50,058 nucleotides of DNA from Leptolinea sp. UBA5366 (GTDB lineage: Bacteria; Chloroflexota; Anaerolineae; Anaerolineales; Anaerolineaceae), in NCBI GenBank assembly GCA_002407845.1, contig DHPK01000025.1, positions 1 to 50,058 on the forward strand, written 5' to 3'. This document shows positions 18,489-27,544 of this stretch, piece by piece; the stretch's first letter is position 1, and every line of letters begins with the position of its first letter. The notes under the pieces were generated by a model. It saw only the letters and a list, made by a program, of their open reading frames with translations, searched no databases and was not told the origin of the DNA. The position numbers and the translations under genes were made by a program.

Positions 18489-19559
18489 TTAACGTTCCAT
18501 ACTGATCACCTGGTCTTCCCAGCGGTGCCAGTTTCCAAATCTCTGATTAAGAATTCGTTTGCCCTCGCCGGGAGATTCCAGTCCGAGTGATTCCAGATCT
18601 GCGTCAACCATGATCCGAACCAGCTCATGAAATTTTATCTTCGGTTCCCAATCCAGAACTTTTTTCGCCTTGGACGGATCAGCCAACAGATAGTCCACTT
18701 CAGTCGGTCTGAAATAGCGCGAGTCAATCTTGACATACTCATGCCAGTCAAGTCCAATATAGCCGAATGCCTCATCCAAAAACTCTCGGACAGTGTGCGC
18801 TTCGCCAGTGCCAAGCACAAAGTCATCTGCCTGATCCTGCTGCAATATTTTCCACATCGCTTCGACATACTCCGGCGCATAGCCCCAGTCCCGCTTTGAA
18901 TCAAGGTTGCCCATGTAAAGCGATCGTTGCAGCCCTGCCTGAATCATTGCGACTGCCCGTGTGATCTTGCGGGTCACGAATGTCTCGCCCCGGCGCGGCG
19001 ACTCATGATTAAACAGAATCCCGTTGCAGGCATACATGCTATAGCCATCGCGGTAGTTGCGGGTGATCCAATATGCATAGAGTTTTGCGGCGGCATAAGG
19101 ACTTTGAGGTTCAAAAGGCGTGATTTCACTCTGCGGCGGTTTTGCTTTGCCATAAAGCTCGCTGGTCGATGCCTGATAAAAACGCGCTTTTGAATTGGTC
19201 TTGCGCATCGCTTCAAGGATTCGAATCGTGCCCAGTCCGGTCGTATCGCCGGTATATTCAGGCATATCAAAACTGACCCGCACCTGGCTTTGGGCAGCCA
19301 AATGATAAATTTCATCCGGCTGAACATTATAAATAACATCGATCAAGGATTCAGAGGTGGAAATGTCTCCATAATGGAGAAAAAAGGGCACCGGTGCTTC
19401 TGCCATCTGAGACAGATTATAGACATGGTCAATGCGGCGCGTGTTAAAGGTGCTTGCCCGGCGCAAAATGCCATGAACTTCATACCCTTTTTCCAGCAGC
19501 AGTTCTGATAAATAAGAACCGTCCTGTCCTGTGATTCCTGTGATGAGCGCTTTTGTCAT
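18489..19559 (-). CDS. gmd: GDP-mannose 4,6-dehydratase
   Basis: A 356-residue short-chain dehydrogenase/reductase of the extended type. The NADP-binding GITGQDGSYLSELLLEKGY is at the N-terminus, followed by RRASTFNTRRIDH, which is characteristic for this enzyme. The catalytic STSELYG threonine region and the YAAAKLYAYW Tyr-x3-Lys are present. It converts GDP-mannose to GDP-4-keto-6-deoxymannose, the entry to GDP-fucose or GDP-rhamnose and similar deoxysugars for surface glycans. No reductase or epimerase partner gene lies in this window. AGGAGG seven bases before the ATG is a strong ribosome binding site. Confidence 0.96.
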   Translation of the reverse strand: MTKALITGITGQDGSYLSELLLEKGYEVHGILRRASTFNTRRIDHVYNLSQMAEAPVPFFLHYGDISTSESLIDVIYNVQPDEIYHLAAQSQVRVSFDMPEYTGDTTGLGTIRILEAMRKTNSKARFYQASTSELYGKAKPPQSEITPFEPQSPYAAAKLYAYWITRNYRDGYSMYACNGILFNHESPRRGETFVTRKITRAVAMIQAGLQRSLYMGNLDSKRDWGYAPEYVEAMWKILQQDQADDFVLGTGEAHTVREFLDEAFGYIGLDWHEYVKIDSRYFRPTEVDYLLADPSKAKKVLDWEPKIKFHELVRIMVDADLESLGLESPGEGKRILNQRFGNWHRWEDQVISMER

Positions 19560-19584
19560 ATGATTGCCTCCTGATCAATTATCT

Positions 19585-19594
19585 GAATTATATC
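19585..19594 (-). promoter_or_regulatory. -10 element of the gmd-polA group
   Basis: TATAAT on the minus strand at 19587-19592, about 28 bases before the gmd start and upstream of its AGGAGG. No clear -35 is seen at 17 bases. Confidence 0.45.
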
Positions 19595-19759
19595 GGATAT
19601 TCCGCTTTGCCCCTTTCAGACCCATTTTTACCAATCTGGATCGCTAGGGAAACGCACTAAAAAAGGAACAAATAAATGTTCAAATAATTGAAGGCAGGTT
19701 GTCATAATCTCCTGCCAGATCCGCCAGCGGAATTCAATTTATTCAGCAAGCGGATCGAA

Positions 19760-19765
19760 TATACT
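19760..19765 (+). promoter_or_regulatory. -10 element immediately before the gene at 19773
   Basis: TATACT ends seven bases before the ATG at 19773, so the transcript would begin at or within a base of the start codon. There is no Shine-Dalgarno sequence. The -35 region is not recognisable. Confidence 0.4.
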
Positions 19766-19772
19766 TAGAAGC

Positions 19773-21302
19773 ATGGTCAGAACACCTCTCAGAAAGTTTG
19801 CCTTTTGGGCAGGGGGACTTGCGCTTTTTTGCGGGTTGGTTCTCTATTACATTTTCTTTTACAGCTATGCTTTCCCGGTCAACTCTGACAATATGTATTT
19901 CATCCATGCTGCGGAGGATGTGCTGGCGGGAAACGTACTGCTCAAAGGCTGGAATGGCGGCTTTTTCGGCGCGCTGACCGGCGACATCTTATGGGCAGCC
20001 GGACTGCGATTATTTCTGAGTCAGAAAGCCGTTCTGTATCTGATCGGACCGCTTTCCTATGCGCTGATCGTATTGTTCAGCTGGCTGATCCTCTCGGCGC
20101 TGCCGACCGAATCCAGCGGCTGGATTCGCGGGGTACTGCTGCTGGCAATCGTCTTTGTGCCCGCTGCGCTGCGCCACAATATGCTGACGGTCGGAATGCA
20201 TGGCATTGCAATCGCAACAATATTAATCCTGACCTGGCTGGCAGCCAGACTTGATCAACAAAAAGGTATCGCTCACGCTAAATGGCTCTCAGCCGCCTAT
20301 GCGCTGCTGCTTTGGGGCGGGTGTCTGGCAGATGGATTTGTCCTGTACTATTTTGCGCTGCCGGCGATTCTCGTGCTCATCATCGAGCTGCTGCGAGGGA
20401 GACGAATCCTGCGCGGACTGCTGGGGCTGACAATCCTGGCGGCGGCAGGGGGCATTCTGACAGACAAGCTGATCAGCCGATTTGGTTTTCTTCAGACGGT
20501 TCCCACTTCTTTCAGTTTAATTTCGTTTTCTGACTTGCCTCATTATCTTCAGAACAGTTTCCGAACCTGGTTTCTGATGTTTGGGTTCGATCCAGCGGCA
20601 GACCTGTCAGCCATCGCCGTGCTCCGCGGCATGGCCGGACTGGTTGTGATGGCATTAACGATTTCCGCCGCGCTGCGTTATTTCAAACAGCCATTTTCAA
20701 TCCGCATCCTCTTGTTTTGCTGTCTGCTTAACGCCGGAAGTTTCACGCTTACTGGTGTTACCAATGGAGAGCCAGCGGTTCGATACCTCAGTCCGGCTTT
20801 TTTTGCAGCGACGATCGTCGCTGCTGCGCAAATTCTCAGCTGGCGTCCAGAAAAAAGACACTTCGCATGGGCGGCTGCCCTGCTGCTCGGAGTTTTTGGG
20901 CTGAGCAATCTGTCTTTGTCCTGGCACTCAGCTCCGGTCAGCAATCAGGCTTATGTTGAAATTGCCGATGCACTGAAAGATCGCGGAATTACACGGCTCT
21001 ATGCAACTTATTGGGAAACCCATGCGTTATCTTATTATAGCGGCGAAAAGTTCATTTCAGCTCCAATCACCGTTGCGGATGGCAGGATTGTTCCCTATCA
21101 ATGGTCATCGAAAGCGGACTGGTATCAACCGGCGTTTGAAGCTGACTGCGTGCTGGTGAGTCAAAACAAGCGTTATGGCATAACAGAAGCTCTCTTAGTC
21201 GAACAGTTTGGAGAGTTTCAGCATCATCTGGCTTATCTGGGCACCGATCTTTATTTTTATGATAAGAATCTTTCCGCTCTGATTACAGAATCGGGAGATT
21301 AA
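19773..21302 (+). CDS. polytopic membrane protein, GT-C-glycosyltransferase-like
   Basis: A 509-residue protein with about ten hydrophobic segments in the first 380 residues, and a soluble end of about 120 residues. An acidic motif in the first outside loop (FPVNSDNMYFIHAAEDVLAG) sits where GT-C enzymes have their catalytic aspartate. I do not recognise a named family. The C-terminal part (AYVEIADALKDRGITRLYATYWETHALSYYSGEKF) reads like the donor/acceptor-recognition domains of bacterial arabinosyl/mannosyl-type proteins, but this is only resemblance. It is 12 bases ahead of the VanW gene, so both probably work on envelope polymers. Confidence 0.6.
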   Translation: MVRTPLRKFAFWAGGLALFCGLVLYYIFFYSYAFPVNSDNMYFIHAAEDVLAGNVLLKGWNGGFFGALTGDILWAAGLRLFLSQKAVLYLIGPLSYALIVLFSWLILSALPTESSGWIRGVLLLAIVFVPAALRHNMLTVGMHGIAIATILILTWLAARLDQQKGIAHAKWLSAAYALLLWGGCLADGFVLYYFALPAILVLIIELLRGRRILRGLLGLTILAAAGGILTDKLISRFGFLQTVPTSFSLISFSDLPHYLQNSFRTWFLMFGFDPAADLSAIAVLRGMAGLVVMALTISAALRYFKQPFSIRILLFCCLLNAGSFTLTGVTNGEPAVRYLSPAFFAATIVAAAQILSWRPEKRHFAWAAALLLGVFGLSNLSLSWHSAPVSNQAYVEIADALKDRGITRLYATYWETHALSYYSGEKFISAPITVADGRIVPYQWSSKADWYQPAFEADCVLVSQNKRYGITEALLVEQFGEFQHHLAYLGTDLYFYDKNLSALITESGD

Positions 21303-21314
21303 TAACAGGAAGGT

Positions 21315-23159
21315 ATGCAAAGCGAACCGAAAAAACAATCCGGAGGTCTCGCCGGAAAAATCATCTTTGTGCTGATAAGCGGACTGCTCATCGGCACCGT
21401 CATTTTTTTAGGATTTTCCTGGTTTTACCAGCGATCCTATCAGCAGAAAATCTATGAGGGCGTCACGGTCTCCGGCATCAATGTCGGCGGTCTGACGCAG
21501 GACGAAGCCAATCAACTGCTGCGCCAGCAGCTGCGTTATCCAACAGAATCAGCTTTCGCTTTCCGTTATGAAGACCGGGTCTGGCACGCAATTCCTGAGG
21601 AATTAGGCATGCAGATCCAGTATGACGCGACAGTCAAGAAAGCCTGGGCATTCGGACGATCCAGCGACGGCACCACCAACCTCAAGGATCGCTATCGCGC
21701 ACTGATTTTCGGGCAGAATCTTGAAGCTGTGCTGATGTTCGATGAACGGGTTGCGTTCAATTTCATCACAACGCTGGCGGGATATATTGATGAACCGCTT
21801 GAGCAGCCGTCCATCACGCTGCAGGGATCAGAAGTGCAGATTGCTCCCGGGAAAAGAGGGCTGGCAGTTGACCGCTTGCTGACGTTAACCCAGCTGCAAA
21901 TCCTGGGGAAGAACCTGCAAACGACTGAACTGGACATTCCAGTGACCGTGCTTGAGACGACAGCGTCCAATCTGGCAGAGCAAAAAGTGATCCTTGAAGC
22001 GCTTCTGCAGGAAGATTTTCTGATCACCGTCACCGAGAATAACGCGGTTCGCGAAGTTGACCGCATTCCCGCTGATTTGCTGGCTGGCTGGATCAATTTT
22101 CAACCGGTGATTTCCGGCAGCGAGGTCACAATCGAGATGATGCCGAAGCGCGAGCCATTTTACAATCGTTTGGTCACGACCAGCCTTGAACTGCTCAAGA
22201 AACCTGAAAACGCCCGCTTTATTTTCAATGACAGCACGCATATCATCGAACCGGTTAAAGACGCGGTTGTCGGGCAGGAGTTGGATATTGAAGCTACCCT
22301 GATCAACATCGCAGACGCGCTGCAGGCGGGGAACCACGCTGCTGAGGCGGTTATGATAATCAAACCGCCGGAAGTACTGGCGTCCGCCAGCGGGCAGGAT
22401 TTGGGCATCACCGAATTGGCACACTCGCAGTACACCTACTTTTTCGGTTCGTCGCCCGAACGCATCCAAAACATCCAGGCTAGCGCTGCTGCTTTTCACG
22501 GGTTGCTGATCGCACCGGGAGAGACGTTCTCAATGGCGGAAAACATCGGAGATATCAACATCGACAACGGCTATGCCGAGGCGGCAGTGATCGTTGGCGG
22601 TGAAACGGTTCAGGGCATCGGCGGCGGCGTCTGCCAGGTCAGCACAACGCTTTTCAGAGCGGCATTCTTTTATGGGCTGCCGATTCGCGAACGGCACCAG
22701 CATGCTTACCGGGTGTTCTATTATGAGCGGCTGGCAAATGGCAATATTGACCCGGGACTGGCAGGCATGGACGCCTCCGTTTACGTTCCGGTTCTCGACC
22801 TGAAATTTACAAACGACACCCCTTACTGGATTCTGATGGAAGCTTATGTCAATCCAACGTCTATCCAATGGAAGTTTTACAGCACCAAAGTGAATCGCTA
22901 TGTGGATTGGAAATCAAGCGGATTGCAAAATGTGACAACGCCTGAAAAGCCGCTTTACCGCGAAAATCCAAAGCTTGCTTCCGGCGTAGTCGAACAGGTT
23001 GACTGGGAAATTGACGGCGCAGATGTTGATATCGTGCGGACTGTCTATGATCCGAATGGGCAAGTGCATCTTCAGGATCGCTTTGTAACCAAATACGAAC
23101 CTTGGCAGGCAATCTTTGAATACGGTCCCGGAACACCCGGGATGCCGCCTGAAAAATAG
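21315..23159 (+). CDS. VanW family protein with two peptidoglycan-binding-4 modules
   Basis: A 614-residue protein. A short basic start is followed by a membrane helix (about 16-37) and SYQQKIYEGVTVSGINVGGLTQDEA, typical of the YoaR/VanW group. Two PG_binding_4-like repeats (about 75-190 and 215-335) precede the VanW domain (about 380-515) with its hallmark AAAFHGLLIAPGETFSM and GGGVCQVSTTLFRAAF, and a small C-terminal beta region. VanW was named from vancomycin-resistance clusters, but its biochemical role is unsettled; the architecture points to an envelope-anchored protein on the outside. It follows the membrane protein gene by 12 bases and precedes an LCP protein. Confidence 0.9.
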   Translation: MQSEPKKQSGGLAGKIIFVLISGLLIGTVIFLGFSWFYQRSYQQKIYEGVTVSGINVGGLTQDEANQLLRQQLRYPTESAFAFRYEDRVWHAIPEELGMQIQYDATVKKAWAFGRSSDGTTNLKDRYRALIFGQNLEAVLMFDERVAFNFITTLAGYIDEPLEQPSITLQGSEVQIAPGKRGLAVDRLLTLTQLQILGKNLQTTELDIPVTVLETTASNLAEQKVILEALLQEDFLITVTENNAVREVDRIPADLLAGWINFQPVISGSEVTIEMMPKREPFYNRLVTTSLELLKKPENARFIFNDSTHIIEPVKDAVVGQELDIEATLINIADALQAGNHAAEAVMIIKPPEVLASASGQDLGITELAHSQYTYFFGSSPERIQNIQASAAAFHGLLIAPGETFSMAENIGDINIDNGYAEAAVIVGGETVQGIGGGVCQVSTTLFRAAFFYGLPIRERHQHAYRVFYYERLANGNIDPGLAGMDASVYVPVLDLKFTNDTPYWILMEAYVNPTSIQWKFYSTKVNRYVDWKSSGLQNVTTPEKPLYRENPKLASGVVEQVDWEIDGADVDIVRTVYDPNGQVHLQDRFVTKYEPWQAIFEYGPGTPGMPPEK

Positions 23160-23269
23160 ATTATTTCGCTGGCGGGACGCCTTCAGCGCCCGTATGCAAT
23201 GTGACTGGCAAAAATGTCGATATGGTAAAATCGGAATACAATTTGGATAAACAGACCGGAGGATTTTGT

Positions 23270-23485
23270 ATGGTTAAAAAAGAATTGTTGGATATTTTGC
23301 GCTGCCCCGTTTGTGTCAAAGAGAACAAAGGAGCATTGACGCTTTTCAAGGAAAGCTGGCTGGTCTGTGATAATTGTCAGCGCAAATACCCGATCGTCGA
23401 TGATATTCCCGTAATGCTGATTGAAGAAGGCAGCAAATGGGTGGACACTGCTCCAGAAAACCTTCAGATTCCTCCCGAAATTTAA
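23270..23485 (+). CDS. Trm112 family small zinc protein
   Basis: A 71-residue protein. The open frame begins further upstream (23201), but GGAGG seven bases before ATG 23270 and the family start MVKKELLDILRCPVC decide for the shorter form. Four cysteines, C12, C15, C33 and C36, make the zinc-ribbon pair, followed by YPIVDDIPVML, which is the Trm112/YcaR signature. In eukaryotes Trm112 activates methyltransferases; the role of bacterial stand-alone members is unclear. It sits alone between the VanW and LCP genes. Confidence 0.85.
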   Translation: MVKKELLDILRCPVCVKENKGALTLFKESWLVCDNCQRKYPIVDDIPVMLIEEGSKWVDTAPENLQIPPEI

Positions 23486-23506
23486 GAAAGCGAAGTTGGT
23501 GTTTTT

Positions 23507-25033
23507 ATGACTCAATATAACAAACCGCAAAACCCGGAACAAGGCAGGGGACCGGCAGCCAATCAGCCCCAGCAGCCAGGATTTCGGCCGCAGGGACAAT
23601 TCGAGCCCAATGCGCCGCAACAGCCTTTGCCGCAAAAACCGCCGGTTAAGAAGAAAAACAATAAAAAATGGACGACCCTTGGAATCTTTGCCGCGATTGG
23701 GTTGATTTTAGGGTTCATCGTTTTCAACACAGTCAACCGCTATACCAAAGCGATGACCATCATCAACATTCCAGGCGCCCCGATTATTGATAAATCAGGC
23801 AATCTTAAGATCGAAAGTACCCAGGCGCCGGAGGATGAAGAGAATATCCAGCTCTCCGAAATCACACAGGTCAAAGGCGATGCCTGGGACGGCGTTTCAC
23901 GCATCACTTGTCTGGCAATGGGGCTGGACTATCGGGACTGGGAAGCGCAAGAAAAATACGCCCGCTCGGACTCAATGATGCTGTTGACTTATGATCCGAT
24001 TACCAAAATGGCAGGCATGCTTTCAATCCCGCGCGACCTCTGGGTCGCTATTCCCAATCATGGTTATGGCCGTATTAATACCGCCTATTATCTCGGCGAG
24101 GCTGAAAACCTGCCGGGCGGCGGGCCGCAGCTCGCGATGGAGACAGTTGAACTGTTCCTCGGAATTGATATTCAGTTCTTTGCAGTGATTTCATTCGAAG
24201 GATTTGTCGACTTTATTGACTCGATTGACAAACTTGCGATCAATGTCAAGGATCAGATCACGGTTGACCCGATTGGTCCGGCAAACACCGTCACGCTCTA
24301 TCCGGGTGTTCAGGACCTCGACGGCGCGACTGCGCTGGCATACGCCCGCCATCGTTATTCAGAGGGCGGCGACTTCGAACGTGCTCAGCGCCAGCAGGAC
24401 GTGATTTTCGCGCTCTATGAGCAGATGGTCTGGCAGCTGCCTCAGCTGCTTGGCAATGCGGATCAGCTGTATGCAAGCCTCTCCAAGGCACTCCGCACCA
24501 ACCTGACCTTCAGCGACATGATGAAAGTCGCCTGGACCGTTGTCGATCTCACGCCGAGTCAGATCGTGCGCAGCGTCATCGCCCCGCCAATGCAGGTGGA
24601 ATTCGGTAAAACAGCTGACGGGTCTCAAGATATTCTGATCCCGATTCCGGATAAAATCCGAGCAGCTCGCGACGTAATTTTCAGCACCAGTATGGCGGCT
24701 TCTCCGGCGACAGTCAGTGAGGATCGTGCTACGCTGATTGCAGCCGAAGGCGCGCACATCACGTTGATGAACGGATCGACCAATCCGGAAATCCTTGATC
24801 GGACAGTCGCTTATCTGCAGCAATACGGCATCACAATTGACTCGATCGGTCAGGCTGCCAATTCATACACCAACTCGCTTGAAGTGAAACGCGGCAAGCC
24901 TTTCACAGCTCAATTTATTAAAGACATCATGTCGATCCCGACCGAAGCGGTCTCAATGAACTATGAGCCGGGCGGGACGGTAGATCTGGTCGTGACCATC
25001 ACCGACGCATGGGCAAACAGCAACCCGATGTAA
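23507..25033 (+). CDS. LytR-CpsA-Psr (LCP) family cell-wall polymer ligase
   Basis: A 508-residue protein. A Gln/Pro-rich cytoplasmic segment (1-48), a Lys/Asn-rich border, and a membrane helix (about 53-74) lead to the LCP domain (about 140-320): YARSDSMMLLTYD, MLSIPRDLWV with the phosphate-binding Arg, RINTAYYLGE, and the AYARHRYSEGGDFERAQRQQ block. A LytR_C-type domain follows (about 400-490). LCP enzymes transfer undecaprenyl-linked polymers such as teichoic acids, capsules or arabinogalactan to the cell wall. With VanW and membrane glycosyltransferase-like genes just upstream, it implies a glycopolymer-decorated wall. Confidence 0.93.
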   Translation: MTQYNKPQNPEQGRGPAANQPQQPGFRPQGQFEPNAPQQPLPQKPPVKKKNNKKWTTLGIFAAIGLILGFIVFNTVNRYTKAMTIINIPGAPIIDKSGNLKIESTQAPEDEENIQLSEITQVKGDAWDGVSRITCLAMGLDYRDWEAQEKYARSDSMMLLTYDPITKMAGMLSIPRDLWVAIPNHGYGRINTAYYLGEAENLPGGGPQLAMETVELFLGIDIQFFAVISFEGFVDFIDSIDKLAINVKDQITVDPIGPANTVTLYPGVQDLDGATALAYARHRYSEGGDFERAQRQQDVIFALYEQMVWQLPQLLGNADQLYASLSKALRTNLTFSDMMKVAWTVVDLTPSQIVRSVIAPPMQVEFGKTADGSQDILIPIPDKIRAARDVIFSTSMAASPATVSEDRATLIAAEGAHITLMNGSTNPEILDRTVAYLQQYGITIDSIGQAANSYTNSLEVKRGKPFTAQFIKDIMSIPTEAVSMNYEPGGTVDLVVTITDAWANSNPM

Positions 25034-25065
25034 AGCGGATAGAAACAGAAACGAGCAACCTTAAT

Positions 25066-26634
25066 ATGAAAAAACCTGTTGTACTTGTTATTATGGACGG
25101 CGTGGGAATCGGAAAACACGACATGGGCGATGCGGTTTTCAATGCCAACACGCCGACTTTGAACTGGCTCATGGAAAATTGCCCGCATACGAAAATCAAA
25201 GCGCACGGCACTGCAGTCGGATTGCCTTCAGACGAAGACATGGGGAACAGCGAAGTCGGGCATAACGCACTCGGCTGCGGACAGATTTATTCGCAGGGAG
25301 CCATGCTGGTCAATGAGAGCATCGCAGACGGCTCAATTTTCAAATCGGAAACCTGGAACAGTTTGGTTTCCAACTGCGTGGCAGCCAATTCAACGCTGCA
25401 TTTCATCGGTCTGCTCTCCGATGGCAACGTCCATTCCAATATCAATCACCTCAAGGCGATGATCCGCGAAGCGAAACTTCAGCATGTCAGCCGCGTTCGG
25501 GTTCATATTCTGCTGGACGGCAGGGACGTTCCCTCCACATCAGCGTTGCAGTATGTCGAGGATCTTGAAGCTGCCATGAGCGCGCTCAACGACGCCAGCT
25601 TTGATGCCCGCATCGCTTCCGGCGGCGGCAGAATGAAAGTGACGATGGATCGCTATCAGGCGGATTGGAACATGGTCAAAACCGGTTGGGAGACGCATGT
25701 GCTCGGACTGGGACGGCAATTCGCGAGCGCAGCTGATGCGATTGAAACTTATCGAAAAGAACTCGATGTGATCGATCAGGACCTGCCTGCTTTCGTCATT
25801 GCCGAAAACGGCAAACCAGTTGGCACCATCGAGGATCACGACAGCGTTATTTTCTTCAATTTCCGCGGAGACCGCGCCATCGAAATCAGCATGGCATTCG
25901 ATTACCCGGATTTTGACAAATTTGACCGCGTGCGCTACCCGCAGGTAAAATTTGCCGGCATGCTTCAATATGACGGCGACCTGAAACTGCCCGAAAAATT
26001 CCTGGTGAGCCCGCCGAATATCCAGCACACCCTTTCCGAGCTGCTGGTTGAGAACAACATCCGCCAATTCGCAATTTCAGAAACTCAAAAATTTGGCCAC
26101 GTGACTTACTTTTGGAATGGGAATCGCAGCGGGAAAACCAGCGAAACGCTTGAGACTTTTGAAGAGATTCCGTCGGACAACGTCCCGTTCAGCGAACGCC
26201 CATGGATGAAATCGGCAGAAATAACCGATCGCCTGATCGAAGTGATCAATTCGGGGCAGTATGACTTTATCCGCTGCAACTATCCGAACGGCGACATGGT
26301 CGGACACACCGGCAATTATGACGCGACGCTGATCGGCGTTGAGACAGTTGATCTTGCCTTGGCAAGGCTGCTGAAAGATCTTGAAAACCATGATTTTACC
26401 TTGGTGATCACAGCCGACCATGGCAACGCAGATGATATGATCGAAAAGACAAAATCTGGAAAAGTCCAATCCAAGACCGCTCACTCACTGAACCCAGTGC
26501 CGTTTATCATCTTTGACAAGGAAACCAACTGGACAATTCGGGAAGGCGACTTTGGTCTGGCGAATGTAACGCCGACACTGGCAAAACTGATGGGGCTGAC
26601 CCCGCCAGCTGCCTGGGTTGAACCCATGATTTAG
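25066..26634 (+). CDS. gpmI: 2,3-bisphosphoglycerate-independent phosphoglycerate mutase
   Basis: A 522-residue glycolytic enzyme interconverting 3- and 2-phosphoglycerate. The start at 25066 (MKKPVVLVIMDGVGIG) is chosen over the open frame from 25009, which would overlap the LCP gene. The first metal site is in the DGVG motif, the phospho-acceptor Ser62 lies in MGNSEVGHNALGCG, HILLDGRDVPSTSA and FFNFRGDRAIE bind substrate, and the late TADHGNADDM completes the second metal site. Length is standard. It starts 32 bases after the LCP stop and ends at a strong terminator. Confidence 0.97.
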   Translation: MKKPVVLVIMDGVGIGKHDMGDAVFNANTPTLNWLMENCPHTKIKAHGTAVGLPSDEDMGNSEVGHNALGCGQIYSQGAMLVNESIADGSIFKSETWNSLVSNCVAANSTLHFIGLLSDGNVHSNINHLKAMIREAKLQHVSRVRVHILLDGRDVPSTSALQYVEDLEAAMSALNDASFDARIASGGGRMKVTMDRYQADWNMVKTGWETHVLGLGRQFASAADAIETYRKELDVIDQDLPAFVIAENGKPVGTIEDHDSVIFFNFRGDRAIEISMAFDYPDFDKFDRVRYPQVKFAGMLQYDGDLKLPEKFLVSPPNIQHTLSELLVENNIRQFAISETQKFGHVTYFWNGNRSGKTSETLETFEEIPSDNVPFSERPWMKSAEITDRLIEVINSGQYDFIRCNYPNGDMVGHTGNYDATLIGVETVDLALARLLKDLENHDFTLVITADHGNADDMIEKTKSGKVQSKTAHSLNPVPFIIFDKETNWTIREGDFGLANVTPTLAKLMGLTPPAAWVEPMI

Positions 26635-26640
26635 CAACAA

Positions 26641-26680
26641 AAGACCTCGCAGAAGCAAATGCGAGGTCTTTTTCTTTCTC
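26641..26680. terminator. bidirectional terminator between gpmI and the MBL gene
   Basis: A perfect 11-bp stem: AAGACCTCGCA (26641-26651) with TGCGAGGTCTT (26660-26670), loop of eight bases, followed by TTTCTTTC on the plus strand. The preceding ACAAAA gives a short T-run for the convergent minus-strand gene too. Confidence 0.9.
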
Positions 26681-26691
26681 AGTCTGACTCT

Positions 26692-27438
26692 CTACAGGAT
26701 AAATTCCATCTGATCAACCCCCATGATCAGATCGGGGTAAATATCGCGGCCGGTTTCGACAGCCTGGCTGCGTTTTTCGATTGAATCATAGACGTTTGCG
26801 CCAAAATGGATCAGCAGCACTTGTTTCGCACCAGCTTCGCGCGCCAGCCGCGCTGCACCTGCTGGATCCATATGCCCAGTTTTCGGATTTCCCTGCTCTG
26901 GCAGAAATCCTGATTCAGTGATCAGAAAATCCGCGTTCTGAGCCAATTTAACAGCATTGTCACAAAATGCCGTGTCCAAAACAAAGGCGACAACCTTCCC
27001 CTCAATCACAAACCGATATCCGGTATCCGGGACTGCGTGAACCAATGGCAGCGCACTGACTTCAAATGGAAATCCCTGCTCTGAAAGGTCGTCAGCATCA
27101 ATCAGCTCAACTGCATAAGGATGCTGATCCCAGTTCGTCGTGAAGGGTCTGCGCATGAAATCTTTCAGGTCTTCAAGTCCGCCAGCGGGCGCAATGATCC
27201 GCAGCGGCTGATCAAACGTGAACCAGTCCAGCACATGCAGCCCAATGATGTGATCGAGATGAAGATGGGTTAAGAAGATGTAGACCGGCTTCGAAAAGTC
27301 GACCCGATTTTTTATTTTCGCGATGCCATAACCAGCGTCCAGCACGATCGAAAAATCATCTGTCTGGATCAGCGTGCAGTTGGTACTGCCGGTCTGGCTG
27401 TCAAACCAGCCATTCGTTCCCAAAGCTGTAATTTTCAT
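26692..27438 (-). CDS. MBL-fold metallo-hydrolase, ribonuclease-Z-like
   Basis: A 248-residue metallo-beta-lactamase-fold protein. The start MKITALGTNGWFD at 27438 is supported by GAGGAG seven bases upstream; the open frame extends 60 codons further without character. Metal ligands are visible: THLHLDHIIG (near 57-66), a histidine in LVHAVPDTGYR, the aspartate in VLDTAFC, and the late LLIHFG histidine. The ESGF and KTGHM segments match the RNase Z/PhnP-like hydrolase group. The substrate is unknown. Transcribed away from the inositol-phosphatase gene across a 106-base shared region. Confidence 0.85.
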   Translation of the reverse strand: MKITALGTNGWFDSQTGSTNCTLIQTDDFSIVLDAGYGIAKIKNRVDFSKPVYIFLTHLHLDHIIGLHVLDWFTFDQPLRIIAPAGGLEDLKDFMRRPFTTNWDQHPYAVELIDADDLSEQGFPFEVSALPLVHAVPDTGYRFVIEGKVVAFVLDTAFCDNAVKLAQNADFLITESGFLPEQGNPKTGHMDPAGAARLAREAGAKQVLLIHFGANVYDSIEKRSQAVETGRDIYPDLIMGVDQMEFIL

Positions 27439-27504
27439 GCGTTTCTCCTCACTTCGGCGTTTTTTATCCGACTCGGCATCCGTCAACGAATCCCGAATAT
27501 CCAG

Positions 27505-27522
27505 ATTATAATGTTTTAAAAC
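27505..27522. promoter_or_regulatory. symmetrical -10 region between divergent genes
   Basis: ATTATAAT at 27505-27512 is its own reverse complement and so offers TATAAT to both strands. It is followed directly by the palindrome GTTTTAAAAC (27513-27522). The site lies 33 bases before the plus-strand gene and 67 before the minus-strand gene. No strong -35 boxes are seen. Confidence 0.4.
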
Positions 27523-27544
27523 ATAGACAGGTTGAAAAACAAAA

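Noticed and set aside
19693..19716. GGCAGG ... CCTGCC inverted repeat between gmd and the gene at 19773
   Set aside because: Only six bases per arm with a 12-base spacing, no T-run and no relation to the promoters on either side; too little to call an operator or terminator.
21885..22499. 204-codon open frame antisense to the VanW gene
   Set aside because: Same reason: entirely inside a recognised gene, no ribosome binding site, no family features.
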